This document shows positions 1 to 6,761 of a stretch of 22,553 nt of DNA, one piece after another (position 1 is the stretch's first letter; the number at the start of each line of letters is the position of its first letter). Under the pieces are notes generated by a model, which saw only the letters and a program-made list of their open reading frames with translations, did no database searches and was not told where the DNA came from. The stretch is taken from the IMG/VR virus record IMGVR_UViG_3300046010_004870, positions 1 through 22,553 of that record. The stretch is one strand, 5' to 3'. The translations under genes and the position numbers were made by a program. This DNA is from a virus.

Positions 1-179
1 GCCGTCTGCGCGATGCCGCCGGCGACCTGCACAGCGCCGCCAGTCGTCTGGAACGCCTTGCTGATGGCCGCCTGCGACTTGAGGGCCGAGTCACTGACTG
101 AGTCGATCGCCCGCTTCGCCTGCGCCGCGCCCTGCTCCATCGGGCGCGCGTCCAGACCCAGTTCGAGAACCTCGGCCAC
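1..179 (-). CDS. Tail tape measure protein, N-terminal fragment
   Basis: The reading frame begins with GTG at 179 and runs off the left edge, giving about 59 residues. The start VAEVLELGLDARPMEQGAAQ followed by an amphipathic Ala/Ser/Gln-rich stretch is typical of tape-measure N-termini, which set tail length and span the tail tube. It lies immediately downstream of the frameshifted tail chaperone, which is the invariant position of this gene in siphophages. The GTG overlaps the end of the long chaperone product by 89 bases. An internal ATG at 140 is an alternative start, but the residues between 179 and 140 already look like the family. The rest of the gene is outside the window. Confidence 0.8.
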   Translation of the reverse strand, partial: MAEVLELGLDARPMEQGAAQAKRAIDSVSDSALKSQAAISKAFQTTGGAVQVAGGIAQT

Positions 180-971
180 TATGCACCTCGCTGATGTGCG
201 CCACGTAGGCGCGGTCCATGGCCTTCAGCAGCCGGCACCACCGCCGGCGACTGGCGCCCTCGATGCCATGATCCTCGCACCACCGCGACAGCTCCAGCCA
301 TGACAGGCCCTCGCCGTCGCTGACGCTGCGGCCGTCCATCAGCACCGCCCAGGCTTCCCAGACGGGCACCAGGTCGGCGTCGAGCGTCGGCGGCTGTGTC
401 GGTTCCTCGCGCAGCTCCTCGGGGATCTTCCGGCCCTTGCGCCGCAGCCATTCCCGCAGGCCCGCCTCGGCGGCCTTCTTGGTCGGGTCGTGGGTGCGTG
501 TGAGCTGCCATCGCAGGGCCTGAATCAGTTTCCCGCGGCGCGGGCTTCCTCGTCGGCCAGGAGGGCCGCGCGGTCTTGGGCAATCCGAAGGATGCACTCC
601 AGCAGGTTCGTCCACTCGGGCCGCGACAGCATCTGCGCCGCCTCGGCGACGCGGTACACCAGCGGCTGCCCGCCCACGGTGAGGTTGCGCGCGCCTTTCC
701 AGAGCGTCTGGGCGACCGCCTGGGCGAGGATCGTTCGCTCATCGGCTGGCGACAGCCGGCGGTCCCGGATCTCAAGCAGGTAGGGCCTGCGGGCTTCCTC
801 GAGGGCGCGCTCGTACTCGACGCCGATGGGGCAGACGAGCACCGCCGGCCGGTCCTCGTGCTCGCCGCGCGAGGCGACGGCAGACAGCGTCCCGTCCGGC
901 TGCCGCGATAGCAGCCACCAGACACCGCCGGACAGCTTGCCGGCGTCGAGTTTGCAGGAGTTGAGGTCCAT
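91..971 (-). CDS. Long tail assembly chaperone (GT-type), made by -1 frameshift
   Basis: The upstream 148-codon gene ends GGA-AAC-TGA. A -1 slip on GGGAAAC (528-534) bypasses the TGA and continues in the next frame to a stop at 91, adding about 145 residues for a total near 293. The added part opens LIQALRWQLTRTHDPTKKAA and contains VPVWEAWAVLMDGRS and LSWLELSRWCEDHGI. Trp-rich helical stretches of this kind resemble the T portion of other tail chaperone pairs. No good start codon precedes this second frame on its own. In lambda the analogous G and GT proteins chaperone the tape measure during tail assembly. The C-terminal 30 residues overlap the tape-measure start and look low-complexity, so the exact end is uncertain. 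Confidence 0.8.
525..971 (-). CDS. Short tail assembly chaperone (G-type)
   Basis: This 148-aa protein is the unshifted product, starting MDLNSCKLDAGKLSGGVWW and ending EEARAAGN at a TGA. It follows the tail tube gene by 17 bases and precedes the tape measure, the standard place of the lambda G-like chaperone. It has a beta-rich N-terminal half (VWWLLSRQPDGTLSAVASR) and a helical C-terminal half. The TGA stop directly abuts a slippery heptamer, so this form and the longer fusion should be made in a fixed ratio. Function is assigned by position and by the frameshift signal, since G-type proteins diverge strongly in sequence. Confidence 0.82.
   Translation of the reverse strand: MDLNSCKLDAGKLSGGVWWLLSRQPDGTLSAVASRGEHEDRPAVLVCPIGVEYERALEEARRPYLLEIRDRRLSPADERTILAQAVAQTLWKGARNLTVGGQPLVYRVAEAAQMLSRPEWTNLLECILRIAQDRAALLADEEARAAGN
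528..534 (-). promoter_or_regulatory. Slippery heptamer GGGAAAC for -1 programmed frameshifting
   Basis: Read on the minus strand, the zero frame is G GGA AAC followed at once by TGA. This is a perfect X XXY YYZ slippery site, close to the GGGAAAG of lambda G/GT. After slipping, the ribosome reads GGG AAA CTG ATT CAG. I did not identify a stimulatory downstream structure. Confidence 0.85.
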
Positions 972-988
972 GCTCTGTAGCTACTGGC

Positions 989-2173
989 TCAGTCCCACCG
1001 CTGCAACCGGAGCGTGCAGTCCTGGGCCTGCGACCGATAGCCGCTGACCGTCATGGTGCGGAAGATGTCGCTGCCCGGACCCTGCACCGGCACCGACAGA
1101 TCGGTGATCTTGGCCTGCGGAATGGCGAACGACCATCCGCGGCTGTTCGCGTCCGTCGCGACCAACCACAGGTCGGTCGCCGTGTTGCCAAGGAACGTCG
1201 TCTGGTCGTCCTGGGTGTCGAAGTAGGCCGACAGGTTGGCCGAGGCCGTGAACAAGCCGCGCGGCATGCCGACCGGGCCGAGCGCGGCAAGCTGCTCGCG
1301 CGGGCGGATGTTGTTGCTGATTGCCAGCGCCACCGACTGCGCAGGCACGTCCTGGCCGACGCCGCTGGCGTTCGACAACTGCACCTCCTGCACGCCGATC
1401 GGGTCGAGCGTCGGCGCGAAGGTCGGGGCAGCGTAGGTCGCGCCGGCGATGAAAACGTCCGTCGTGCCCGTGTTGCCAGTGACGATGCTGTCCTTGGCCT
1501 CGCACTGGAACGAGATGGTGGCGAGCTGGTTGACGGCGAGGTTGATCGACGCCGAGTTGAACACGACGCCCCGGTAGATGTGCGCCCGCTGGAGGTCCAG
1601 GTGCGCGACCTCGACGGTGAAGCTCTGCTCGCTCAGGGCGTTGGTCGCCCGCACGCCGCGCGTCACGGTCACGTTGCTGGGCGAGCCGGTGAAGTTGGCG
1701 ACGCGGTCGACGGTCAGCGAGGTCGTGCCGACGGTGGTCACGCGCAGGTAGCCCATGTCGGCGGCGAGTCCGCCTGACAGCCGGATGATGTCGCCGACGG
1801 CGATGCCGTCGCCGGAGAAGCTGCCCGAGCCACGGGTTACGGTCTTTGCACCCGTGGTCGTCGTGCAGCTCGGAACCGACACCGTCGCCGTCACGAGCGA
1901 GTTGCTCATCAGCGCGAACATGGCCGCGCTCAGGCCCTCGCCGCTGGGCGAGTGCCGCAGCTCGCACGTCAGCGACCCCGTCGCACCGCGGCCGACACGG
2001 ACCATGTCCTCGATGTTGCGGGTCTGGTTGATGACGTTGGACGGCGACTGCGGCACGCGGTCGGCCATTGCGTGAGCCGTCACCGGCAGCCGAAGCATCG
2101 CAGGAGTGGCGGGAGTCGTGCCGAAGGTGCCCTCGGCAACGATGGAGACGCGAGTACGGAAGCCGTCGGCCAT
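989..2173 (-). CDS. Major tail tube protein
   Basis: A 394-aa protein that polymerises into the tail tube. The N-terminus (ADGFRTRVSIVAEGTFGTTP, then RLPVTAHAM) and SLTCELRHSPSGEGL look like the phage tail tube family often annotated Phage_tail_tube. It is rich in short beta strands (Thr/Val/Ser). Residues around 115-185 (SFSGDGIAVGDIIRLSGG and following) look like an inserted beta domain, which would explain the large size. I chose ATG at 2173; an in-frame TTG at 2179 would overlap the preceding TGA. It lies between the tail terminator and the chaperone pair, the expected order. Confidence 0.85.
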   Translation of the reverse strand: MADGFRTRVSIVAEGTFGTTPATPAMLRLPVTAHAMADRVPQSPSNVINQTRNIEDMVRVGRGATGSLTCELRHSPSGEGLSAAMFALMSNSLVTATVSVPSCTTTTGAKTVTRGSGSFSGDGIAVGDIIRLSGGLAADMGYLRVTTVGTTSLTVDRVANFTGSPSNVTVTRGVRATNALSEQSFTVEVAHLDLQRAHIYRGVVFNSASINLAVNQLATISFQCEAKDSIVTGNTGTTDVFIAGATYAAPTFAPTLDPIGVQEVQLSNASGVGQDVPAQSVALAISNNIRPREQLAALGPVGMPRGLFTASANLSAYFDTQDDQTTFLGNTATDLWLVATDANSRGWSFAIPQAKITDLSVPVQGPGSDIFRTMTVSGYRSQAQDCTLRLQRWD

Positions 2174-2175
2174 GG

Positions 2176-2589
2176 TCAAATCGTGTAGTCAGCCTGGAAA
2201 GGAACGCGCACCACGCGCGTCACAGTGGCCGCCTCAATGTCCAGCGCACCGGACACCGTAGGCGGTGGGAAGAAGCGGATGAGGAACGGCGAGGACAGCT
2301 CGACGCCTCGGAAGGCACCGACCACCGTCTCGGCCAGCGTCAGCACGGCGGCGTCGCCACGCTCGCGCGGCTGCTGCAGGCGTACCTCCATCTCGCCGAC
2401 CGTGCGCCAGCGGCGCGGGCGCCCGAGCGTGAGCTGCCGCTCCTCGCGCACCGTGACCGTCACGCGCGCCACAGGCTGGTCGCCGGCAAGGGCCGGGCCG
2501 TTGTCGTAGACGGTGTCGATGCCGCCCGGCGTGGCCACCTGGGCCATGTAGCGGCCTCGCACGGCCTCGATGGTCTGGGCCTGACTCAT
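2176..2589 (-). CDS. Tail terminator-like protein (DUF4128-type)
   Basis: A 137-aa protein beginning MSQAQTIEAVRGRYMAQVAT. The pattern VARVTVTVREERQLTLG, then RRWRTVGEMEVRLQQP, then helix and FRGVELSSPFLIRFFPPP, ending VPFQADYTI, fits the alpha/beta fold of tail terminators, which cap the tail and join it to the head. It lies between the HK97-gp10-like protein and the tail tube gene, as in many siphophages. I chose ATG at 2589 because it overlaps the end of the upstream gene by four bases. A longer reading frame further upstream is arginine-rich out-of-frame sequence. Confidence 0.75.
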   Translation of the reverse strand: MSQAQTIEAVRGRYMAQVATPGGIDTVYDNGPALAGDQPVARVTVTVREERQLTLGRPRRWRTVGEMEVRLQQPRERGDAAVLTLAETVVGAFRGVELSSPFLIRFFPPPTVSGALDIEAATVTRVVRVPFQADYTI

Positions 2590-3077
2590 CGCAGGCCCCC
2601 GAAGACCTGGCGCAGGACGGCCAGCGTCGGGCCGACGACGCCGTTGGGTGCCTGACGGCTCCACGGCTTCTTGCCAGGGCCGCCGAACTCGATGACCTGG
2701 CCGTACGGCACAGGGCACGAGAACCACACCAGCGACGGCTGCATGAGCTGGCCGACGGTGGCCATCAGCTCCTGCACGACCTTGGTCCCGTTCGGGTCGA
2801 CGCCTGGCAGCTCGCCGCGCGCCGGCACGTTGAAGGACGCCTGCCAGTTGCGGCGCATGTGGCCGCCGAGGTAGCCGCGCCGGCGCAGGATCGGTAGGCC
2901 GCGAGCGCGCCGCCCTGCGTTCATTGCCCAGCCTTCTTCGTTGCCGACCGGCGTGTTGAGCACGAGCTGCCGGATGGCCTCGGCGCAGACGCGCTTCTGG
3001 AACTCGACCGGCTTGCGGCGCAGGTTCTCGTCGGCCCAGTCGTTGAGCCGCGCCACGAACTGCTGCGGGCTGCTCAC
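2586..3077 (-). CDS. HK97-gp10-like neck/tail completion protein
   Basis: A 163-aa protein starting with GTG in a GTGA overlap with the head closure gene. SSPQQFVARLNDWADENLRR and LNTPVGNEEGWAMNAGRRARG, then HMRRNWQASFN, match the layout of HK97-gp10-like proteins: an N-terminal helix, an LV..TPV(D)TG-type motif, and R.NW..S. A later stretch reads VPYGQVIEFGGPGKKPWSRQ, the family's usual Y...IE.G motif. Such proteins act at the head-tail interface or in tail completion. Sequence upstream of the GTG in the same frame is not protein-like. Confidence 0.8.
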   Translation of the reverse strand: MSSPQQFVARLNDWADENLRRKPVEFQKRVCAEAIRQLVLNTPVGNEEGWAMNAGRRARGLPILRRRGYLGGHMRRNWQASFNVPARGELPGVDPNGTKVVQELMATVGQLMQPSLVWFSCPVPYGQVIEFGGPGKKPWSRQAPNGVVGPTLAVLRQVFGGLR

Positions 3078-3451
3078 GCGATCACCTTCCCGCAGTCGCA
3101 GCGGTAGGCGGTCGTGACGCCCTCCACCTGGTACTCCTCGACCTCGATGATCTGGTACGGGTTCGAGGTGTCGAGGCCAACAACGATGCGGTCGCCCTTG
3201 TCCGGCACGACGGCGAGGCCCTGCGCCGGAAGGTAGAACGTGCCCGTGATGCTCTGGTCGATGCCCTGCGCGGCGTAGCGGTTGATGTCGCGCACCGGCC
3301 CCTCGGCAGTCCACGCCGTGGACGTGACCGTCTGCGTCACCGTGCCGTTGGCCGCGTAGCCCGTCGCCGTTCGCGTCTCCAAGGTGATGGCCTGGCCGAA
3401 CGTCGCCGCCAGCTCCGTCTCCAGCGCGAGGAACTCGTCGGCGAGCGTCAC
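3074..3451 (-). CDS. Head closure / head-tail joining protein
   Basis: A 125-aa, beta-rich protein (VTLADEFLALETELAATFGQ, then GPVRDINRYAAQGIDQSITG, VPDKGDRIVVGLDTSNPYQI, and a C-terminal YRCDCGKVIA). Position between the adaptor domain and the gp10-like gene, the size, and the late motif D.I.. followed by Y.I.EVE.. fit head closure proteins of the SPP1 gp16 / HK97 gp7 type, which stopper the filled capsid. I chose GTG at 3451 because it makes the GTGA overlap used throughout this phage. An in-frame ATG at 3463 would add four residues. Confidence 0.68.
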   Translation of the reverse strand: MTLADEFLALETELAATFGQAITLETRTATGYAANGTVTQTVTSTAWTAEGPVRDINRYAAQGIDQSITGTFYLPAQGLAVVPDKGDRIVVGLDTSNPYQIIEVEEYQVEGVTTAYRCDCGKVIA

Positions 3452-5712
3452 AGGTCCATCCATCCCCAGCTCGACGACCCGCTGATCAGGCCGGACGTGG
3501 CGAGCATTCGCTCTGCCTCAACGAGCTGCGTCTCGGCGGGCTTCGTGCCGGCGTAGGTCACGGACTTGGACGAGCCGGACGCCGAGGACAGCGACTCGGA
3601 CTTGATGTCGCCCGTCGTGCGCGTGGTCGGGTTGATCGTGACGCCCTGGACGTGCAGGGCCGCAAGCACCGCCGTCGCCTGCTGCACCCGCAGCGGCACC
3701 ACGTCGCTGGCGATCAGCTCGCCGGCGGCGTCGTAGGCGTAGTCGCGTGGCCAGTCCAGGGCCTGCGTCGTCGAGTAGCGGTAGCCCACCCAGCGACCGC
3801 CGTAGCGCAGGTCGAGCGCGCGGGTGGCCGCCATGAGTGCCGTCTCCTTCGTCGCGTTGGTCGCCGCAGTCCAGGCCGCCGGCGTGCCGTAGTTCGTCAG
3901 GTAGGCGTTGGCGAACGCGATCGTGCAGTAGCTCGTCGCCGTGCTCAGGCCACTGCCAGTCTCCGCAACCAGCCCCGGTGCGTCCCAGGTGAGGTTGTAG
4001 GGAAACTGGTTGACCGTGACGAACTCGTCGAAGTTGTCGGCGTCGACCTGCGTGCCGCCGATCACCAGATCGCGGAACGTCAAGTCGTGCGGCGTGCTGA
4101 TCGAGTCACGGCCCAGGATCAGCGACACCTGTTCCGGCACCGCCTCGGTCTGCACGTCATCGAACACAACGTCGAAGATCTGGCCTGCGGCGTCCTGCGG
4201 CGTTACTCCGAGGAACGGGTACTGCACGTTCTGGAGGCAGAACAGGCGCGAGTACATGCGGCCCCAGACACGCAGGCCCGTGACGCTGATGTTGTAGTAG
4301 CCGTCGTTCGCTTGCGCGTTCGGCTTGTCGACGAACCCAGAGACGATGCACTGGATGCCTCGGTTCGGATAGACGAGCGGGCCGTTGGTGTCAGCATCTG
4401 CGTCGCCGAGGTTCATCGCATCGCAGTCGACGATGCTCGCACCGCTGGAGTCGTTGACCGTGTTGCCGAAGTAGCCGATCTTGAAGCAGTTCGCGCGAGC
4501 CGCGACGATGAACGTGTTCTGGATCGTGATTCGGTGCGTCGGCCAGAACAGCTTGACTCCGTCATCCGCGCAGTAGCTGAAGCTGTCGCAGACCAAGCCA
4601 GCGTTGTCAGACAGGCTCTTGCGCCCAGGCTGGAACCCGTCCGAGTTGTACGTCCACGGGTTCAACCACTGCACGTTGCGCAGGTAGTGCGCGCCGCCGT
4701 ACTGCAAGTAGAACGGCCACCGCACAAACGTCGGGCCGATGACGCGGCAGTTGACGGGCGAGGTGTTGACCGTGTCCGTGGCGATCGGGCAGTAACGGAC
4801 CTGATTGGCGAACGCCAGCACCTGCTCTGCGTTCGCGCGCTGGGCGAGGCTGGTGAACACGCCGTGCCCTTGGATCGTGACGCCGGCCGTGTTTGCGCTG
4901 GTCAGCGTGCTGAGGTCGAAGCCCGCGCGCCTTGCCGACAGGATCGTGAACGTCGAGCCTGCCGTCGGGTTGGTCGTCCAGTTCGGCGTGACGTTGAGCG
5001 TGTTGGCCGTGCTGGTCGTGATCGTGCGGACCTGACCAACGCCCGTGCCACCCGAGATGCGCACCTCAAGGGTGTTGTACGCGCCTACCACCCACGGGGT
5101 GCCGCTGACGGTGATGGAGCTGGCCGTCGCGCTGGCAGCGGTGCCCGTCACGTCAGGGTCGGTAAAGATGACGACTGCCCCGCCCTGCGCCGTCACCGTG
5201 CAGTTGTCGCCCAGCACTAGGCCAGGAGTGACCGCGTGGACGCCCGGAGGGAAGTGCAGCGCCGCACCAGCGGCAACGCTGGTCTGCCCGGCGTAGGCCA
5301 CGCTGCCCTGGGGAAGCTCTGGCTGCGGCAAGCTGACGAAGAGATTCAGCGGGCTGCGCCGGTCGCCGTTGACCTCGATGCGCAGCCGCCGGTTGCTCGG
5401 CACCACCACGCGTAGCTGCCCGTCCACGATGGTCTGCGTGACCCCGACATCGGCCGGGTAGACCTTGGCGCTGAAGATCGGGCCGTCGATCAGGTTGATG
5501 CGCACGTCGGCCGGCTCGTCGGCCCCGATCGTGATCCAGTCGCACTGGACTTCCTGACCGATGTCCCAGACCTCGTTCTCGCCCTGCGCCGTGAACGATT
5601 GCCCGTAGACGAAGCCGCTCGTCTGCGCTCCTGACACAGCCGCAGCCGTGACCAGGTACTTCTGGCTGCGCAAGCTGTCGAGGCCGGGGCTGGCGTAGAT
5701 GGTGACGGTCAT
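3448..5712 (-). CDS. Dextranase-like beta-helix hydrolase fused to head-tail adaptor
   Basis: One uninterrupted 754-aa frame holds two proteins. Residues about 1-140 form a beta-sandwich-like segment, and about 140-575 a right-handed beta-helix of the pectin-lyase fold. YNSDGF (D358) and CADDGVKLF (D383, D384) resemble the catalytic Asp plus Asp pair of clan GH-N (GH28 polygalacturonase, GH49 dextranase). The sandwich-plus-helix order is closest to GH49. From about residue 581, LVAETGSGLSTATSYCTIAF to the C-terminus is a complete head-tail adaptor of the kind annotated DnaT-like (A..YL...G..AAW, RALDLRYGGRW, ALDWPR). No in-frame ATG, GTG or TTG lies near the adaptor start; the closest is a GTG at 4065, about 30 residues upstream. 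The adaptor therefore appears to be made as a fusion. The gene occupies the normal adaptor slot. Confidence 0.8.
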   Translation of the reverse strand: MTVTIYASPGLDSLRSQKYLVTAAAVSGAQTSGFVYGQSFTAQGENEVWDIGQEVQCDWITIGADEPADVRINLIDGPIFSAKVYPADVGVTQTIVDGQLRVVVPSNRRLRIEVNGDRRSPLNLFVSLPQPELPQGSVAYAGQTSVAAGAALHFPPGVHAVTPGLVLGDNCTVTAQGGAVVIFTDPDVTGTAASATASSITVSGTPWVVGAYNTLEVRISGGTGVGQVRTITTSTANTLNVTPNWTTNPTAGSTFTILSARRAGFDLSTLTSANTAGVTIQGHGVFTSLAQRANAEQVLAFANQVRYCPIATDTVNTSPVNCRVIGPTFVRWPFYLQYGGAHYLRNVQWLNPWTYNSDGFQPGRKSLSDNAGLVCDSFSYCADDGVKLFWPTHRITIQNTFIVAARANCFKIGYFGNTVNDSSGASIVDCDAMNLGDADADTNGPLVYPNRGIQCIVSGFVDKPNAQANDGYYNISVTGLRVWGRMYSRLFCLQNVQYPFLGVTPQDAAGQIFDVVFDDVQTEAVPEQVSLILGRDSISTPHDLTFRDLVIGGTQVDADNFDEFVTVNQFPYNLTWDAPGLVAETGSGLSTATSYCTIAFANAYLTNYGTPAAWTAATNATKETALMAATRALDLRYGGRWVGYRYSTTQALDWPRDYAYDAAGELIASDVVPLRVQQATAVLAALHVQGVTINPTTRTTGDIKSESLSSASGSSKSVTYAGTKPAETQLVEAERMLATSGLISGSSSWGWMDL

Positions 5713-5743
5713 GGCGACGGCAGAGCTGCTGGGGTGAGTGTGT

Positions 5744-5780
5744 GACCCTGCCGCACGCCCCTAGGACGCGCAGCAGGGTC
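5744..5780 (-). promoter_or_regulatory. 14-bp hairpin between cement and hydrolase-adaptor genes
   Basis: Arms 5744-5757 and 5767-5780 pair over 14 positions (two of them G-U) around a nine-base loop. On the minus strand the sequence is GACCCTGCTGCGCG, loop, CGTGCGGCAGGGTC. No T-tract follows on either strand, so it is not a canonical intrinsic terminator. It could attenuate read-through from the abundant capsid/cement transcript or protect its 3' end. It fills most of the 77-base gap. Confidence 0.7.
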
Positions 5781-5789
5781 GGGCGCCGA

Positions 5790-6287
5790 TCAGATCGGGG
5801 CGATCCACGCGCCGACGAGCTGCAGGTTCGCCGTGCCGCCGGAGTAGGTCGCAATGACCTGCAGACGGATGAACCGCTTGGTGCTCTGCGTCGGGCCTGC
5901 GCTGCCGACGCTCACGTTGTCCACAAAGAACACCTCACGCCCGTTCGCCGGCGTGGCGAACTCGTTGCCGGTCTGCGCGGCCGACCCCAGGATCAGCACG
6001 CCGAGGCGCGTTGCGCCAGTCGTGAACGCCGCGTCGTCTGCGCCCTGGATGATGACCTGGTAGCTGCCGGTGATAGTCGTGTCGATCCCGTTCCAGTCGA
6101 CCACGACGGCGAACCGCGCGTAGGGCGCGGTCGACGACGTGTTGACGTTGAACGCCGGGGCCACTTGGCCCAAGTCGATGCTGCTGACGGTGCCGTTCGT
6201 GGCGGTGCCGGTCGCAGCTGTGTGCGACAGCGCTGCCGTGAGTCGGCTACCCTCTTCGAGGGCGAAGTTGTGGCATTGGTGTGCCAT
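5790..6287 (-). CDS. Capsid cement/decoration protein, copy 2 (Bbp16-like)
   Basis: A 165-aa protein starting MAHQCHNFALEEGSRLTAAL. It shares the opening MAHQ.N/H, a Leu-Thr/Lys-Ala-Ala motif, a DLG..APAFNV-type segment, and a Y.VIIQGAD..AF motif with the neighbouring 150-aa protein, so the two are paralogues. The length, jelly-roll-like strand pattern and position just after the capsid gene fit the Bbp16-type cement family of Bordetella phage BPP-1, which stabilises the capsid surface. It ends RLQVIATYSGGTANLQLVGA, a typical strand pair. Only three bases separate it from copy 1, and it lacks a clear Shine-Dalgarno, so coupling is likely. Confidence 0.72.
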   Translation of the reverse strand: MAHQCHNFALEEGSRLTAALSHTAATGTATNGTVSSIDLGQVAPAFNVNTSSTAPYARFAVVVDWNGIDTTITGSYQVIIQGADDAAFTTGATRLGVLILGSAAQTGNEFATPANGREVFFVDNVSVGSAGPTQSTKRFIRLQVIATYSGGTANLQLVGAWIAPI

Positions 6288-6290
6288 GCG

Positions 6291-6743
6291 TCACATCTGC
6301 GGCTTGGTCAGCCACGCCTCGTAGTTCATGCCCGAAGCGACCGTGCCCGCCACGACCGTGCGAATGCGAGCGTAGCGCAGCGGGCCGACGGTGTTGCCGT
6401 CCGTCGCGCTGGTGATCGCCACGTTGCTGCCGCTCAGGACGAGCAGGCCCGACGGCGGGGTGTCCGTCGCGTCGCCGTTGACCGTGCTGTCGCCGAAGCT
6501 GGTCTTCACCAGCTCGTAGACGCCCGACCCGAACGACGAGCTGTTGCTTCCCTGGACGATGATGTCGTAGCGCTCGTCGCCCGTAGCGACTTCGCAGGCC
6601 GTCCACGCGATGACCACGTCGAAGGCCGCGAAGCCCGGACCGAGGTCCACGATGTCGCTGCCGTCCGCAGTGGAGCCGACCAAGCCAGCGGCCTTGAGCC
6701 GGCCGTTGGCGTCGATGAGGTGGTTGAAGTTCTGGTGTGCCAT
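6291..6743 (-). CDS. Capsid cement/decoration protein, copy 1 (Bbp16-like)
   Basis: A 150-aa protein (MAHQNFNHLIDANGRLKAAG; then DLGPGFAAFDVVIAWTACE; YDIIVQGSNSSSFGSG; PLRYARIRTVVAG). It follows the major capsid gene by 18 bases. A near-perfect Shine-Dalgarno, AAGGAGG at 6752-6758, sits eight bases upstream of the ATG and overlaps the region just after the capsid stop. The strong site suggests high expression, as expected for a stoichiometric capsid cement. The beta-sandwich pattern and place match Bbp16-type proteins; the family call is by resemblance. Confidence 0.75.
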   Translation of the reverse strand: MAHQNFNHLIDANGRLKAAGLVGSTADGSDIVDLGPGFAAFDVVIAWTACEVATGDERYDIIVQGSNSSSFGSGVYELVKTSFGDSTVNGDATDTPPSGLLVLSGSNVAITSATDGNTVGPLRYARIRTVVAGTVASGMNYEAWLTKPQM

Positions 6744-6761
6744 GTGGTGATCCTCCTTGGA

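Noticed and set aside
528-615. Tail chaperone frame change as a sequencing error
   Set aside because: The change falls on a perfect in-phase slippery heptamer at the place where such a shift is expected, so a programmed event is the better explanation.
3652-5220. 522-codon plus-strand frame antisense to the hydrolase-adaptor fusion
   Set aside because: Composition is repetitive Arg/Val/Ala with no domain; the minus-strand frame has clear catalytic motifs.
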